This document shows positions 35,995 through 44,960 of a stretch of 64,000 nucleotides of DNA, piece after piece (within the stretch, counting starts at the first letter, position 1; each line of letters begins with the position of its first letter). The position numbers and the translations under genes were made by a program. Location: assembly GCA_947495795.1 (NCBI GenBank), contig CANMAI010000001.1, positions 62,001 to 126,000 on the forward strand. Direction: 5' to 3'. Below the pieces are notes generated by a model, which had not been told where the DNA came from, searched no databases, and was given only the letters and a program-made list of their open reading frames with translations. Origin of the DNA: an uncultured Paracoccaceae bacterium (GTDB lineage: Bacteria; Pseudomonadota; Alphaproteobacteria; Rhodobacterales; Rhodobacteraceae).

Positions 35995-36573
35995 TCAGAC
36001 AGAGTTTCTAGGGTCTACCCAACCAATATTTCCATCGTCACGCCGATATACCACGTTCACACCGCCATGTTTGTCATTTCGGAACACCAATACCGGTGCG
36101 CTGGCCAATTCCATCTGCATGACCGCTTCACCCACAGACAACGATTGAACCCTCGTCTCCATCTCTGCCACGATAACCGGCTGCAGAGAATCTGGCTCCT
36201 GCGCATCATCCGCGTCGCTTTCAGACTCGAGGATATACGCTGGAGCACCAAAAGCTTCAATAGGGGTATCGCGCTTCTGGTGGTGATCCTTCAAGCGGCG
36301 TTTGTAACGGCGCAGCTGTTTTTCTATCTTCTCCGCAGCGCCTTCAAAACTGTCATACACGTCCGTCGCACGGCCCTTGGCCTGAACCGACATACCAGTG
36401 GAAAGATTCAACGATGCGTCGGCGACGAACTCATGTCTGTCCTTGGAAAACGTTACCATCGCATCCACAGGCCGGGTCGAAAACTTGGACACAACATCCA
36501 TCATCCGCGTATCAACATGCGTTCTGAGTGCCTCACCGACATCGATCTGTTTTCCATTAACCTGAATGCGCAT
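35995..36573 (-). CDS. hpf: Ribosome hibernation promoting factor, long form
   Basis: A 192-residue long-form HPF. The N-terminal domain (MRIQVNGKQIDVGEALRTHV to about residue 105, with ATDVYDSFEGAAEKIEKQLRRYKRRL) binds the 30S decoding site; the C-terminal domain (from about 135; EMETRVQSLSVGEAVMQMEL, VFRNDKHGGVNVVYRRDDGN) dimerises to make 100S ribosomes. It shuts down translation in stationary phase. The 215 bases upstream separate it from lptB and probably contain its own promoter. In some alphaproteobacteria rpoN sits between these two genes; here it does not. Confidence 0.94.
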   Translation of the reverse strand: MRIQVNGKQIDVGEALRTHVDTRMMDVVSKFSTRPVDAMVTFSKDRHEFVADASLNLSTGMSVQAKGRATDVYDSFEGAAEKIEKQLRRYKRRLKDHHQKRDTPIEAFGAPAYILESESDADDAQEPDSLQPVIVAEMETRVQSLSVGEAVMQMELASAPVLVFRNDKHGGVNVVYRRDDGNIGWVDPRNSV

Positions 36574-36788
36574 GGGATCCCCTTAGTCTGTTGTGTTTTC
36601 ACCTCATAAGCCTACCGGCCGATGGGTTTGAGTGGATCAGAAAGTTAAGTATCGCTGCGCACTTGCTCTCCCTGTGTTGGAGAACGATTCCATGAAAAAG
36701 TGAACGAAGTATGGCGCGCATATGTTTGCTTTGTCTGACCATAGTTTAAACCTAGGGTTGCCGAAGGCTTCCCGCAATGATTTTGGTG

Positions 36789-37544
36789 TCAAATTCGAAA
36801 GCATTCGCCGAGATAAACGCGCCGCACATTTTCATCGGCAACCACTTGCTCGGGCGTTCCACTCATCAAAATAGTGCCATCATGCAGGATGTATGCTCTA
36901 TCGACAATGCTGAGCGTTTCGCGAACATTGTGGTCGGTTATCAGAACGCCGAGTCCCCGCTCCTTGAGTTGAGAAGTCAAGCTGCGGATCTCTCCCACGG
37001 CAATCGGATCTACGCCCGCAAAGGGTTCGTCGAGCAGCACGAAACTTGGATCGCTGGCAAGACAACGCGCAATCTCGACCCGTCTCCGTTCCCCTCCGGA
37101 AAGGGCCAAAGCAGAGGCGCGTCTCAGATGTGTTATCGAGAATTCGGCCAGCAATTCGTCCAGCCTGTTTTCACGCTCCGTCCTGTCCCGGATATGAAGT
37201 TCCAGAACAGCACGAATATTGTGCTCCACCGAGAGCCCCCGAAAAATCGATGCTTCCTGTGGCAGGTATCCAATACCTAACTTCGCACGGCGATACATTG
37301 GCAGAAGGGTAATATCCTGCCCATCAACGGAAACCGTCCCGAGTTCAGGGGTCACAAGACCTGCTATCGCGTAGAAGCATGTTGTCTTGCCGGTACCATT
37401 TGGGCCTAGAAGCGCCACAACCTCTCCCCGTTGCAACTCAAGGGAAACATCCGTCAAAACCCGACGTTTGCGGTAGCTTTTGCCGATGCCGCGCACAACG
37501 AGCCCGCCATCACCCTGCATCAATTCAAAGGGGGCATCCTTCAT
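36789..37544 (-). CDS. lptB: Lipopolysaccharide export ATP-binding protein
   Basis: A 251-residue ABC ATPase of the LptB2FG machine that drives LPS transport. Walker A ALLGPNGTGKTTCFYAIAGL, the LptB-type IGYLPQEASIFRGLSVEHNI, signature LALSGGERRRVEIARCL, Walker B VLLDEPFAGVDPIAV and H-loop VLITDHNVRETL are intact. It overlaps lptA by four bases (ATGA). Confidence 0.96.
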   Translation of the reverse strand: MKDAPFELMQGDGGLVVRGIGKSYRKRRVLTDVSLELQRGEVVALLGPNGTGKTTCFYAIAGLVTPELGTVSVDGQDITLLPMYRRAKLGIGYLPQEASIFRGLSVEHNIRAVLELHIRDRTERENRLDELLAEFSITHLRRASALALSGGERRRVEIARCLASDPSFVLLDEPFAGVDPIAVGEIRSLTSQLKERGLGVLITDHNVRETLSIVDRAYILHDGTILMSGTPEQVVADENVRRVYLGECFRI

Positions 37545-38047
37545 TGGCTGGTGCCGGGTTGGAAAATCGTCTTTACACGCCCTTCCATACGGGCAGTTCC
37601 GGCATTTAGATCTATCCGCAGACGTTGGCCTGAAATCGCATTCTGGCCCTGGCTGAGCAACACATCACCTTCCATCACGACCGAACCGTCGGCCACCGTA
37701 TAGATCGCGCGCGCAGATTCCGCCGCCTCTGAGCCGTTGCTGAGAGTTACTTTTCCAGATGCCGTCATCGTCTCCACAGTGCCGGTCTGCCCGGCAGCAC
37801 CATAAATTACATCAATGCGTTCCGCCCCGAGTCTCAGAGTTCCTTGCCCCACAATTACATTGCCAAGAAAGGTAGCTTTGGCGTTGGATTGATCAACGTT
37901 CAGCGTATCGGCGGTGATCTCAACCGGAAGAGAGCTATCATGAGCCAATCCGCCAAAAGGTACATCCGCCGTTTGTGCGTCAATCGGCGCACCAAAAATG
38001 GCCAATGCAATACCAAATGCAAACGCGCGTATACCAGCACCCATCAA
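37541..38047 (-). CDS. lptA: Lipopolysaccharide transport periplasmic protein LptA
   Basis: A 168-residue periplasmic OstA/LptA-domain protein with a signal peptide (MMGAGIRAFAFGIALAIFGA). The beta-jellyroll body contains VEITADTLNVDQSNAKATFL, GNVIVGQGTLRLGAERIDV and MEGDVLLSQGQNAISGQRLR. It forms the protein bridge that carries LPS between membranes. Coupled to lptB and 9 bases downstream of lptC. Confidence 0.92.
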   Translation of the reverse strand: MMGAGIRAFAFGIALAIFGAPIDAQTADVPFGGLAHDSSLPVEITADTLNVDQSNAKATFLGNVIVGQGTLRLGAERIDVIYGAAGQTGTVETMTASGKVTLSNGSEAAESARAIYTVADGSVVMEGDVLLSQGQNAISGQRLRIDLNAGTARMEGRVKTIFQPGTSQ

Positions 38048-38056
38048 ATTCGTCCT

Positions 38057-38689
38057 TCAATTCTGATTGGGTAGATACCGCAATCTAACTCTGTTGGTAA
38101 ATGTTATCATGGAATCATTGGCCAACGCTTCAATATCTTGTGCCTCAGTTGCTTCAATAAGCAGCGAATCTGAAGAAATCTCACCCATTGGGCCGTCGGC
38201 AAAAACATCGCCCGAACCATGTATCTGCCCGTTCTTCAGGTCCACATCCAAACGCGATGCTTTTGCGTTGTAACCTTCAGAGCTTTGCAGGTTAATATCA
38301 TCAGAGAGAATAAGCTCTTCGGTCATCAGGTTGATTTCAGCGCGCTGCGCCGACAGCGAAACGACATGGCCGTCGCGAAACCGGATTGTACCGGAGAGAG
38401 TTTCGATATCGGCGAACTCCAGAGATGCGTCCTTTGGTATCACACTGTCCGCGACAAAATCATAAATATCGCCATCAAGGCTCGCTCCGGAAAAACGCGG
38501 ATTGGTTACACGTAAACCGGTGCCCAGAGCTTGAAGGTCAGCGTCCGAAAAGGAAAGCCCTCCTGGTATCTCGTCCTGTGTGCTGAGCATGAACACGGAA
38601 ACCAGCAGCGCCAGACCTGTGAGTGGCAAACCGACTTTCAGCGCGCCCACAAAACGAGAATAGCGATCCGCGGTTCGCCGCCGGGACAT
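38057..38689 (-). CDS. lptC: LPS export ABC transporter periplasmic protein LptC
   Basis: A 210-residue bitopic LptC: a short cytoplasmic tail (MSRRRTADRYSRFVGALKVG), one membrane helix (LPLTGLALLVSVFML), then a periplasmic jellyroll (GLRVTNPRFSGASLDGDIYD, DDINLQSSEGYNAKASRLDV, DVFADGPMGEISSDSLLIEA). It passes LPS from LptBFG to LptA. The ATG at 38689 comes one base after the kdsD stop; an upstream in-frame Met would overlap kdsD. Sequence identity in this family is low, so the call also rests on gene order. Confidence 0.88.
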   Translation of the reverse strand: MSRRRTADRYSRFVGALKVGLPLTGLALLVSVFMLSTQDEIPGGLSFSDADLQALGTGLRVTNPRFSGASLDGDIYDFVADSVIPKDASLEFADIETLSGTIRFRDGHVVSLSAQRAEINLMTEELILSDDINLQSSEGYNAKASRLDVDLKNGQIHGSGDVFADGPMGEISSDSLLIEATEAQDIEALANDSMITFTNRVRLRYLPNQN

Positions 38690-38690
38690 C

Positions 38691-39689
38691 TCACACGATC
38701 CCGGCTCGCAAACAGTCATGAACGTGCAGAATGCCTTCGGGCCTTTTCTGGCTGTCCAACACAAAGAGGGTGGTGACCTTGCGCTTGTTCATAAGCGCAA
38801 GGGCATCCGAAGCTCGTGCCTCTCTGGTTATGGTAACAGGGTTCTGCGTCATCACATCACCTGCAGTGCAGGCCATCAGGTTCTCCATATGCCTGCGCAA
38901 ATCCCCATCCGTTATAATCCCGGCAAGCGCGCCATCCTCTGCGGCCACACCCGCAACACCAAAACCCTGAGACGTGATTGCGATCAGAACTTCCGACATG
39001 GGCATATCAGCCTTAACGAGAGGGACTTCCTCTCGCCCATGCATCAAGTCTCCCACGGTGGCCAAAATTGCGCCAAGTTTGCCGCCCGGATGGAAATCCC
39101 GGAAATTCTCCGGTGTGAAGTTGCGTACGTTCATCAGTGCGACGGCCAGAGCATCGCCAAGTGCCAAGGTCATTGTTGTGGAGGTAGTCGGCGCAAGGCC
39201 ATTTGGGCAGGCCTCCGGGGCAGCCGGTAGAAGAATGGCAATGTCTGACTTCTTGAGCAGCGTGCTACCAGCCTTTCCCGCCACACCAATCAGGGTGTTT
39301 CCCTTCCGCCGGGTATAGGCAATCATATCGGCAAGTTCCGGTGTTTCTCCGGAGTTGGACAGAAGCATAACCACATCAACGCCGGTTATCTGCCCAAGAT
39401 CGCCATGGCTGGCTTCTCCGGGATGCACGAAAAGAGACGGTGTGCCCGTGGAAGAAAGGGTAGCGGAGATCTTGCGGGCGATATGTCCGGATTTTCCCAT
39501 CCCGCTTACGATTACATGTCCGTTTGAATTCAGAATCGCTTGCGTTGCATCGGCAAAGCTCTGATCGAGACAATCAACAAAGCTGTTCAGCGCCTCGGCC
39601 TCAACACGCATGACCTTTTTCCCATGTGCGATTATACGCTGGGCATCCGCCTCGTGAAGGGCAGCGTTGGCATTCGTTGGCATGTTCAC
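38691..39689 (-). CDS. kdsD: Arabinose-5-phosphate isomerase (KdsD/KpsF)
   Basis: A 332-residue enzyme that turns ribulose 5-phosphate into arabinose 5-phosphate, the first step to Kdo. The SIS domain (VIVSGMGKSGHIARKISATL, ASHGDLGQITGVDVVMLLSNSGET) is followed by two CBS domains (GDLMHGREEVPLVKADMPMS; AGDVMTQNPVTITREARASD). The order rnd-kdsD-lptC-lptA-lptB links Kdo supply with LPS export and is common in alphaproteobacteria. Confidence 0.95.
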   Translation of the reverse strand: MNMPTNANAALHEADAQRIIAHGKKVMRVEAEALNSFVDCLDQSFADATQAILNSNGHVIVSGMGKSGHIARKISATLSSTGTPSLFVHPGEASHGDLGQITGVDVVMLLSNSGETPELADMIAYTRRKGNTLIGVAGKAGSTLLKKSDIAILLPAAPEACPNGLAPTTSTTMTLALGDALAVALMNVRNFTPENFRDFHPGGKLGAILATVGDLMHGREEVPLVKADMPMSEVLIAITSQGFGVAGVAAEDGALAGIITDGDLRRHMENLMACTAGDVMTQNPVTITREARASDALALMNKRKVTTLFVLDSQKRPEGILHVHDCLRAGIV

Positions 39690-39692
39690 CTC

Positions 39693-40304
39693 TTAATGCG
39701 CAAATATATCGGTGTCTGGCCAGCCCTGCAAATCCAGCTGGGCGCGATGCGGCAAAAATGCAAAACACTGCTCAGCCAGTTCCCGCCGACCTTCGCGCTC
39801 CAGCATTTCGTCCAAAACATCCTTCAATGCATGAAGGTACAAAACGTCAGAAGCCGCGTAAGCAATCTGAGCGTCAGAGAGTTCCGTGGCACCCCAGTCG
39901 GAGCTTTGTTGCTGCTTGGAGATGTCAGTAGAGAGAAGCTCTGACAGGAGATATTTAAGGCCATGCCTGTCCGTATATGTTCGCACCAGTTTGGAAGCGA
40001 TTTTCGTGCAGTATACCGGTGCAGACAACACCCCAAACCGGTTGAGCATAACGGCGATGTCAAAGCGCCCGAAATGAAAGAGCTTTATCTGTCCTGGATT
40101 GGCCAGCAATCGGCAAAGGTTCGGTGCCTCTGTCTGCTCTTGTGCGATCTGCACAAGATGGGCATCCCCATTTCCGGCTGAAAGTTGCACCACACAAAGC
40201 CTGTCTCGGCCAGGGATCAGGCCCATGGTTTCACTGTCAATCGCGACAATCGGGCCCAGATCAAGGCCATCCGGCAGATCGCCCTGATGAACATAGTTAG
40301 CCAA
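39693..40304 (-). CDS. rnd: Ribonuclease D, short form
   Basis: A 203-residue DEDD-type 3'-5' exoribonuclease without HRDC domains, the usual alphaproteobacterial short form. The catalytic acids are in VAIDSETMGLIPGRDRL (Asp, Glu), LFHFGRFDIAVML (Asp) and IAYAASDVLYLHALKDVL (Tyr, Asp; DEDDy). The start is taken as the TTG giving LANYVHQGDLPDGLDL, eight bases after AAAGGG; the frame is open upstream, but the family begins at this sequence. It heads the minus-strand kdsD-lpt operon, four bases before kdsD. Confidence 0.9.
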   Translation of the reverse strand: MANYVHQGDLPDGLDLGPIVAIDSETMGLIPGRDRLCVVQLSAGNGDAHLVQIAQEQTEAPNLCRLLANPGQIKLFHFGRFDIAVMLNRFGVLSAPVYCTKIASKLVRTYTDRHGLKYLLSELLSTDISKQQQSSDWGATELSDAQIAYAASDVLYLHALKDVLDEMLEREGRRELAEQCFAFLPHRAQLDLQGWPDTDIFAH

Positions 40305-40556
40305 GTTAGCAACCCTTTCGTGGTTTTTACTCAGGCGTTCCAACTGCCTATAGTGGGACGCCGCGTATGGCTGGTTTCTACGCAAGGCTTTGGAGCATCT
40401 CAAGCGAATGTTCAGTGCCTGCCTTCATCAACCGTGGCATTGATCACCCTTACCACCGCTTTTGTAAAGCAGTCCGCTTTGACTTTCCCGGCAAGTCTTG
40501 CTTGCGGCGAGCGGGAGGTTGCGGTCTCCTCTTGCCCAGTTTTCGGAGGAACAGCA

Positions 40557-41468
40557 ATGCCACTTACAATGAACCGCGGTGTCTTTATCACCGCTGCCAT
40601 CACTGGCTCCGGCGCCACCCAAGATAGGTCTCCTCATGTTCCGAGATCACCAAGGGAGATTGCAGACTCGGCAATCGAGGCAGCAAAAGCCGGGGCGGCG
40701 ATTGTTCACTGCCATGTTCGCGATCCAAAAACCGGCGCCCCCTCTCGGGATTTGGCCCTTTATAGGGAGTTGACCAACAGGATCCGATCTTCAGAAGTCG
40801 ATGTGGTGCTTAATCTGACCACCGGCATGGGCGGCGATATCGTGTTCGGCGGCCCTGATGCTCCTTTGCCTTTTAATGACGCCGCAACAGATCTTGTGGG
40901 CGCTGCCGAGCGTGTTGCCCATATCGCGGAGTGCCGCCCCGAGATATGCACCCTGGATTGCGGAACGATGAACTTCGCCGAGGCTGACTATGTGATGACG
41001 AACACCCCGGGAATGCTGCGGCGTATGGGAGGTATGATTGCGGAATTGGGCGTGAAACCTGAGATAGAGGCCTTTGATACAGGCCATCTCTGGTTGGCCA
41101 AAGAATTGATCAAAGAGGGTGTTTTGACGCCTCCCGCTCTTATTCAGCTCTGTTTGGGGGTGCCTTGGGGCGCACCAAACGACCTCAATACCTTTATGGC
41201 AATGGTCAATAATGTGCCGCAGGATTGGCATTGGTCCGCCTTCTCGCTTGGCCGGGATCAGATGCCTTACGTCGCTGCTTCCGTGCTTGCTGGTGGTAAT
41301 GTGCGGGTCGGCCTCGAAGACAATCTCTACCTCGAGAGAGGGGTCCTCGCGACGAATGCGCAGCTCGTTGAGCGTGCAGTTACCATCATTGAGAACCTCG
41401 GTGCAAATGTTCTTGGCCCGAAAGCCGTGCGCGCTCAACTCGGCCTGCAAAAGAGGGCGCCCGTATGA
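40557..41468 (+). CDS. BKACE-family beta-keto acid cleavage enzyme (probably dehydrocarnitine)
   Basis: A 303-residue DUF849/BKACE (3-keto-5-aminohexanoate cleavage-like) zinc enzyme that splits a beta-keto acid with acetyl-CoA. Motifs: FITAAITGSGATQDRSPHVP, the zinc-binding AAIVHCHVRDPKTGAPS, VLNLTTGMGG, PEICTLDCGTMNFAEADYVM and AASVLAGGNVRVGLEDNLYL. The ATG at 40557 follows CGGAGGA by six bases. It overlaps by four bases a carnitine-type dehydrogenase gene, so the likely substrate is 3-dehydrocarnitine, yielding betainyl-CoA and acetoacetate. The assignment by context is inference. Confidence 0.87.
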   Translation: MPLTMNRGVFITAAITGSGATQDRSPHVPRSPREIADSAIEAAKAGAAIVHCHVRDPKTGAPSRDLALYRELTNRIRSSEVDVVLNLTTGMGGDIVFGGPDAPLPFNDAATDLVGAAERVAHIAECRPEICTLDCGTMNFAEADYVMTNTPGMLRRMGGMIAELGVKPEIEAFDTGHLWLAKELIKEGVLTPPALIQLCLGVPWGAPNDLNTFMAMVNNVPQDWHWSAFSLGRDQMPYVAASVLAGGNVRVGLEDNLYLERGVLATNAQLVERAVTIIENLGANVLGPKAVRAQLGLQKRAPV

Positions 41469-42451
41469 GCGCGCCCACGAAGGCCGCAATCGTTGGTGGC
41501 GGCGTGATAGGGGGCGGCTGGGCTGCGCGATTTTTGCTGAATGGGTGGGATGTTGCCGTATTCGATCCGGATCCGGAGGCAGAGCGAAAAATCCGGGATG
41601 TCCTTGAGAATGCACGACAAGCGCTGCCAAGACTCTATGACAGAACCTTGCCGGACGAAGGGGCGCTTACAGTCTGCAACGATCTGCGTGAGGCCGTGAT
41701 AGGCGCTCAATGGATTCAGGAAAGCACGCCGGAACGTCTGGACCTCAAACACAATGTGATTTCAGAAATCCAAAAGCATTCTGATCCTGATGCTGTTTTG
41801 GGCTCTTCAACATCAGGCTTCAAACCGAGTGCCTTACAAGAAGGTGCCGTGGATCCCTCTCAAATCCTCGTCGCTCATCCGTTCAACCCCGTTTACCTTC
41901 TGCCTTTGGTGGAACTCGTGGCCTCAGAGCAAACCTCCGATGAAATTACACAGAAAGCCCGGTCTCTGCTGGAATCCGTTGGCATGAAGCCGCTCGTTGT
42001 CCGCAAGGAAATAGACGCCCATATAGCCGACCGGCTGCTGGAGGCAGTGTGGCGCGAGGCGCTTTGGCTGATCAAGGATGGCATCTGCACGACGGAGGAA
42101 CTGGACGATGCCATTCGCTACGGTTTTGGCCTTCGCTGGGCGCAGATGGGCCTTTTTGAGACGTACCGCATCGCAGGCGGCGAAGCGGGAATGAAGCACT
42201 TCCTCGCTCAATTCGGCCCTGCACTGGAATGGCCCTGGACAAAGCTGATGGATGTGCCGGAATTGACGGAAGAGCTGGTGAGGCGGATTGCTGCGCAGTC
42301 CGATACGCAATCCGGACATATGTCGGTCCGGGAACTGGAGCGCCTTCGGGACAGTAACCTTGTGGGGATCATCCGGGCACTCAAGGAAACGGGTTCCGGG
42401 GCGGGGGGTACTGTTTTGAGCCATGAAAATGAGCTTGAGCGTCAAGATTAG
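41465..42451 (+). CDS. L-carnitine 3-dehydrogenase / 3-hydroxyacyl-CoA dehydrogenase family
   Basis: A 328-residue NAD-dependent dehydrogenase. The Rossmann start AAIVGGGVIGGGWAARFLLN, the catalytic region LGSSTSGFKPSALQE and VAHPFNPVYLLPLVELV, and the helical C-terminal domain (GICTTEELDDAIRYGFGLRW) match carnitine 3-dehydrogenase. It would oxidise L-carnitine to 3-dehydrocarnitine for the adjacent BKACE enzyme. The thioesterase domain or gene often found with this pair is absent: the protein ends after the dehydrogenase domain and the next gene is a serine hydrolase. Confidence 0.87.
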   Translation: MSAPTKAAIVGGGVIGGGWAARFLLNGWDVAVFDPDPEAERKIRDVLENARQALPRLYDRTLPDEGALTVCNDLREAVIGAQWIQESTPERLDLKHNVISEIQKHSDPDAVLGSSTSGFKPSALQEGAVDPSQILVAHPFNPVYLLPLVELVASEQTSDEITQKARSLLESVGMKPLVVRKEIDAHIADRLLEAVWREALWLIKDGICTTEELDDAIRYGFGLRWAQMGLFETYRIAGGEAGMKHFLAQFGPALEWPWTKLMDVPELTEELVRRIAAQSDTQSGHMSVRELERLRDSNLVGIIRALKETGSGAGGTVLSHENELERQD

Positions 42452-42536
42452 AGGTGTGATCGCGGTGCGGCCTGTCGTTTGCAATGGTCACGCTCAACTT
42501 GATGCAATAGATGGAAAATTGAACGATTGGAGACCC

Positions 42537-43622
42537 ATGAAGCGAGTTTGGGTGCAAGCTATGGCGATCTGGCTTTTACTGGCTGGCAGTGGCTCTGCTG
42601 GCGATGCACGGGCCACTCGTTTGGCTGAAATGCTTCTGGCGGAGTCAAAAGCTCCGGGCGTGGCCGTGGCCTATCTGGACAAGAGCGTAAGCGGCAGGGC
42701 GGTGGCAGGCCTTCGGACTATCAAGCATGATGTGCCCGTTCAGATCGACGATCTTTGGCATGTCGGCTCCATCACCAAATCCATGACATCGACGCTTGTC
42801 GCGCGGCTGGCGACGCAAGGTAAAATTGTCTGGCGAGATTCTGTGGGCGAGGTGCTGGGAGACATTGTGCCAGTTGATCCCGGCTATACAGACGTAACGT
42901 ACCGACAACTCCTCTCCCACAGAGCTGGGCTGCGTGCCAATATGGGGCCGTTACAGGGGCTTGGCTTTCTCGGCGATTGGCAGAGCCGGGATTTGGTGGC
43001 TGATCGTATGAAGATAGCTGAAATAGCACTGAAACGGCCGCCAGAACATCCGCCCGGTTCCGAATTTCTCTACTCCAATCTCGGATACGTGGTGGCAGGC
43101 GCGATGATAGAGACCTCGACCGGAGAGAGTTGGGAAACCCTTGTGCAAAGGGAGGTTTTTGCGCCGATGGGTATCAGCAGCGCTGGCTTTGGCGCACCCG
43201 GACAGGCGAAAGAGCTGAACAGTCCATGGGGCCATTCGCGGGGTTTCTTTGGCAAATGGGTGGCGGCACCACCCTCCGGTTATGCAGACAATCCACCGGC
43301 ATTCGGGCCAGCGGGCACAGTTCATATGACAGTCACCGACCTGCTCAAATATGCGGAGATGCATTTGAACGAACTGTCGGATTTCCTGTCGCCCGAAGTC
43401 TGGCATCTGCTTCACGTACCGCAGAAAGGGCAAGATTATGCCGCCGGCTGGGGCGTGGGCCAGGGGCAGCTCGGGCATGATGGATCCAACACAATGTGGT
43501 ATGCACGCATTGCGCTTTGGCCGGATGCGGACCGTGCATTGGTATTGCTGGCCAATGCTGCAGACGATGCCATGCCTGCCGCGTTCAATGCCGTTACACG
43601 CGCATTTTCACAAGGTGAGTGA
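42537..43622 (+). CDS. Serine hydrolase, beta-lactamase/class C PBP fold
   Basis: A 361-residue exported hydrolase with a signal peptide (KRVWVQAMAIWLLLAGSGSA). Catalytic motifs of the class C beta-lactamase/esterase fold are visible: S-x-x-K in LWHVGSITKSMTSTLVARL, Y-x-N in EFLYSNLGYVVAG and the HDG third motif in LGHDGSNTMWYARI. Such proteins include esterases, D-aminopeptidases and PBPs; a true antibiotic-resistance role is not indicated. It follows the carnitine pair by 85 bases and could be a separate unit. It is convergent with the MFS gene. Confidence 0.85.
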   Translation: MKRVWVQAMAIWLLLAGSGSAGDARATRLAEMLLAESKAPGVAVAYLDKSVSGRAVAGLRTIKHDVPVQIDDLWHVGSITKSMTSTLVARLATQGKIVWRDSVGEVLGDIVPVDPGYTDVTYRQLLSHRAGLRANMGPLQGLGFLGDWQSRDLVADRMKIAEIALKRPPEHPPGSEFLYSNLGYVVAGAMIETSTGESWETLVQREVFAPMGISSAGFGAPGQAKELNSPWGHSRGFFGKWVAAPPSGYADNPPAFGPAGTVHMTVTDLLKYAEMHLNELSDFLSPEVWHLLHVPQKGQDYAAGWGVGQGQLGHDGSNTMWYARIALWPDADRALVLLANAADDAMPAAFNAVTRAFSQGE

Positions 43623-43634
43623 TATCATACATCC

Positions 43635-44801
43635 CTAGATATCAATCTCTGCCCCCCGCCATCGGCGCGACAGGACAATCGCAAGGACAAGGCATATGGC
43701 GGACATGCCAGCAGCAAGGAGATATGCGCCACCGCCGAAGTAGGGATAAAGGACAGCCGCCCCTCCCATACCGGCGGCTGTGAGGATGCCCCCAGCAAGC
43801 CCGGAATAGGCCCCTTGAGCGGTGCCTCCAAACCGTTCCGGTACGGCTGCTGCGATAAACGCCATCGCTCCGAGATGGCCCATCGCAAAGCTGAGCGCGT
43901 GCAATGCCTGCAACCCCCAAACCAGCGCTCCGGTTGGGTCAGTGGCCATAAGGCTCCAGCGGACAATACCTCCGATAGCCCCCAACACCAGAGCGCCGAC
44001 AGCGCCCAGCCGCCTGATGAGCCACGGCCCCGGTCCCAACATCAGTGCGATTTCCACGACAACGGAGAAGGACCAAAGCGCGCCGATCGTAGGCTCTGAA
44101 AGACCGAGTGCCCGCCAATGCACTGAACCATAAGCATAAAAGACCGCGTGAGAGGATTGGCCAAATGCGGCTGCGGCAGTGAAGAGCAGGAAGGTGCGGT
44201 TTGTGAGCAGTCTGCCGATATCCGCCAGGGCGGGGGGGCTCTGCCCCGTGAGTGTCCCTCCGCCCGGGTGTATGAAGCCGAGAACACTGGTGGCGCAGAG
44301 AAAGAGCACAAGCCATAGAAGGATTGCGTTGGGGCCAAATCTGGCGATCAGAACACCTAGGATCAGTGAGGCGCCGAGGAAGGCGAGAGAGCCACAGGCG
44401 CGAGCGGGGGCGTAGGCAAACCCGTGTCTGCGGGCTGCACCCGCTCCGAGCGCTTCGCCTAGTGGCAAAAGACCGGAGAGGAGCGCTCCGCTGGCAAGAG
44501 TGGCTACCAGAAGCCATGCTTTCGAGCCGATGGCGAGATGTGCAAGGAAGAGCACTGCCGCGCCCGCACAGATTACCGCCATGGTGGCGCGCCGCTTGTC
44601 CAGCCTGTCGGCCAGCACCGGAAATCCGAAACCGGCAATCGTGCGGGTGATCATGGAAAGGGCGAGGAAGAGGCCCACTTCGGCGGGAGTGAGGCCCCAA
44701 TCCTCAAGCCATACTGGCCAAAAGGGGAGATGCGCGCCCAACGCGCCGAACATCGTGGCGTAGAAGGCCGAAGTCAGCAGAAGGGGGCGGGAGAGCCGCA
44801 T
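43635..44801 (-). CDS. MFS transporter (MFS_1-like / HcaT-type)
   Basis: A 388-residue, twelve-helix major facilitator of the MFS_1-like group (E. coli HcaT is a member). Landmarks are the start FYATMFGALGAHLPFWPVWL, the helix-3 to helix-4 loop FPVLADRLDKRRATM, GLLPLGEALGAGAARRHGFA and the second-half AFGQSSHAVFYAYGSVHWRA. HcaT was proposed to carry phenylpropionate, but substrates of the group are mostly unknown. The ATG at 44801 is used; an upstream TTG is possible. Confidence 0.87.
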   Translation of the reverse strand: MRLSRPLLLTSAFYATMFGALGAHLPFWPVWLEDWGLTPAEVGLFLALSMITRTIAGFGFPVLADRLDKRRATMAVICAGAAVLFLAHLAIGSKAWLLVATLASGALLSGLLPLGEALGAGAARRHGFAYAPARACGSLAFLGASLILGVLIARFGPNAILLWLVLFLCATSVLGFIHPGGGTLTGQSPPALADIGRLLTNRTFLLFTAAAAFGQSSHAVFYAYGSVHWRALGLSEPTIGALWSFSVVVEIALMLGPGPWLIRRLGAVGALVLGAIGGIVRWSLMATDPTGALVWGLQALHALSFAMGHLGAMAFIAAAVPERFGGTAQGAYSGLAGGILTAAGMGGAAVLYPYFGGGAYLLAAGMSAICLVLAIVLSRRWRGAEIDI

Positions 44802-44960
44802 GGCGGGCGCTTTCAGGGGAATGATTGCCAAGGCGTATCGGGCGAGACTGAGGGGGTAAAGCGTTTGTTTTTGATGAGTGGGATCAAATGGTAGGTGTTG
44901 GGATGAAAAGTCTCACGTTTTCAATGCGATCCGTATCACGTAACGAAAGCCACAGGCCGT

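Noticed and set aside
42537-43622. Antibiotic-resistance beta-lactamase
   Set aside because: The SxxK, YxN and HDG motifs define the broad serine-hydrolase family; nothing specific to antibiotic-hydrolysing class C enzymes was seen.
44848-44953. Possible fourth family A element upstream of the MFS gene (TAAAGCGTTTG ... TAACGAAAGC)
   Set aside because: Only the left end matches; the right arm pairs poorly and no inner hairpin is seen, so it may be a degenerate copy or chance.
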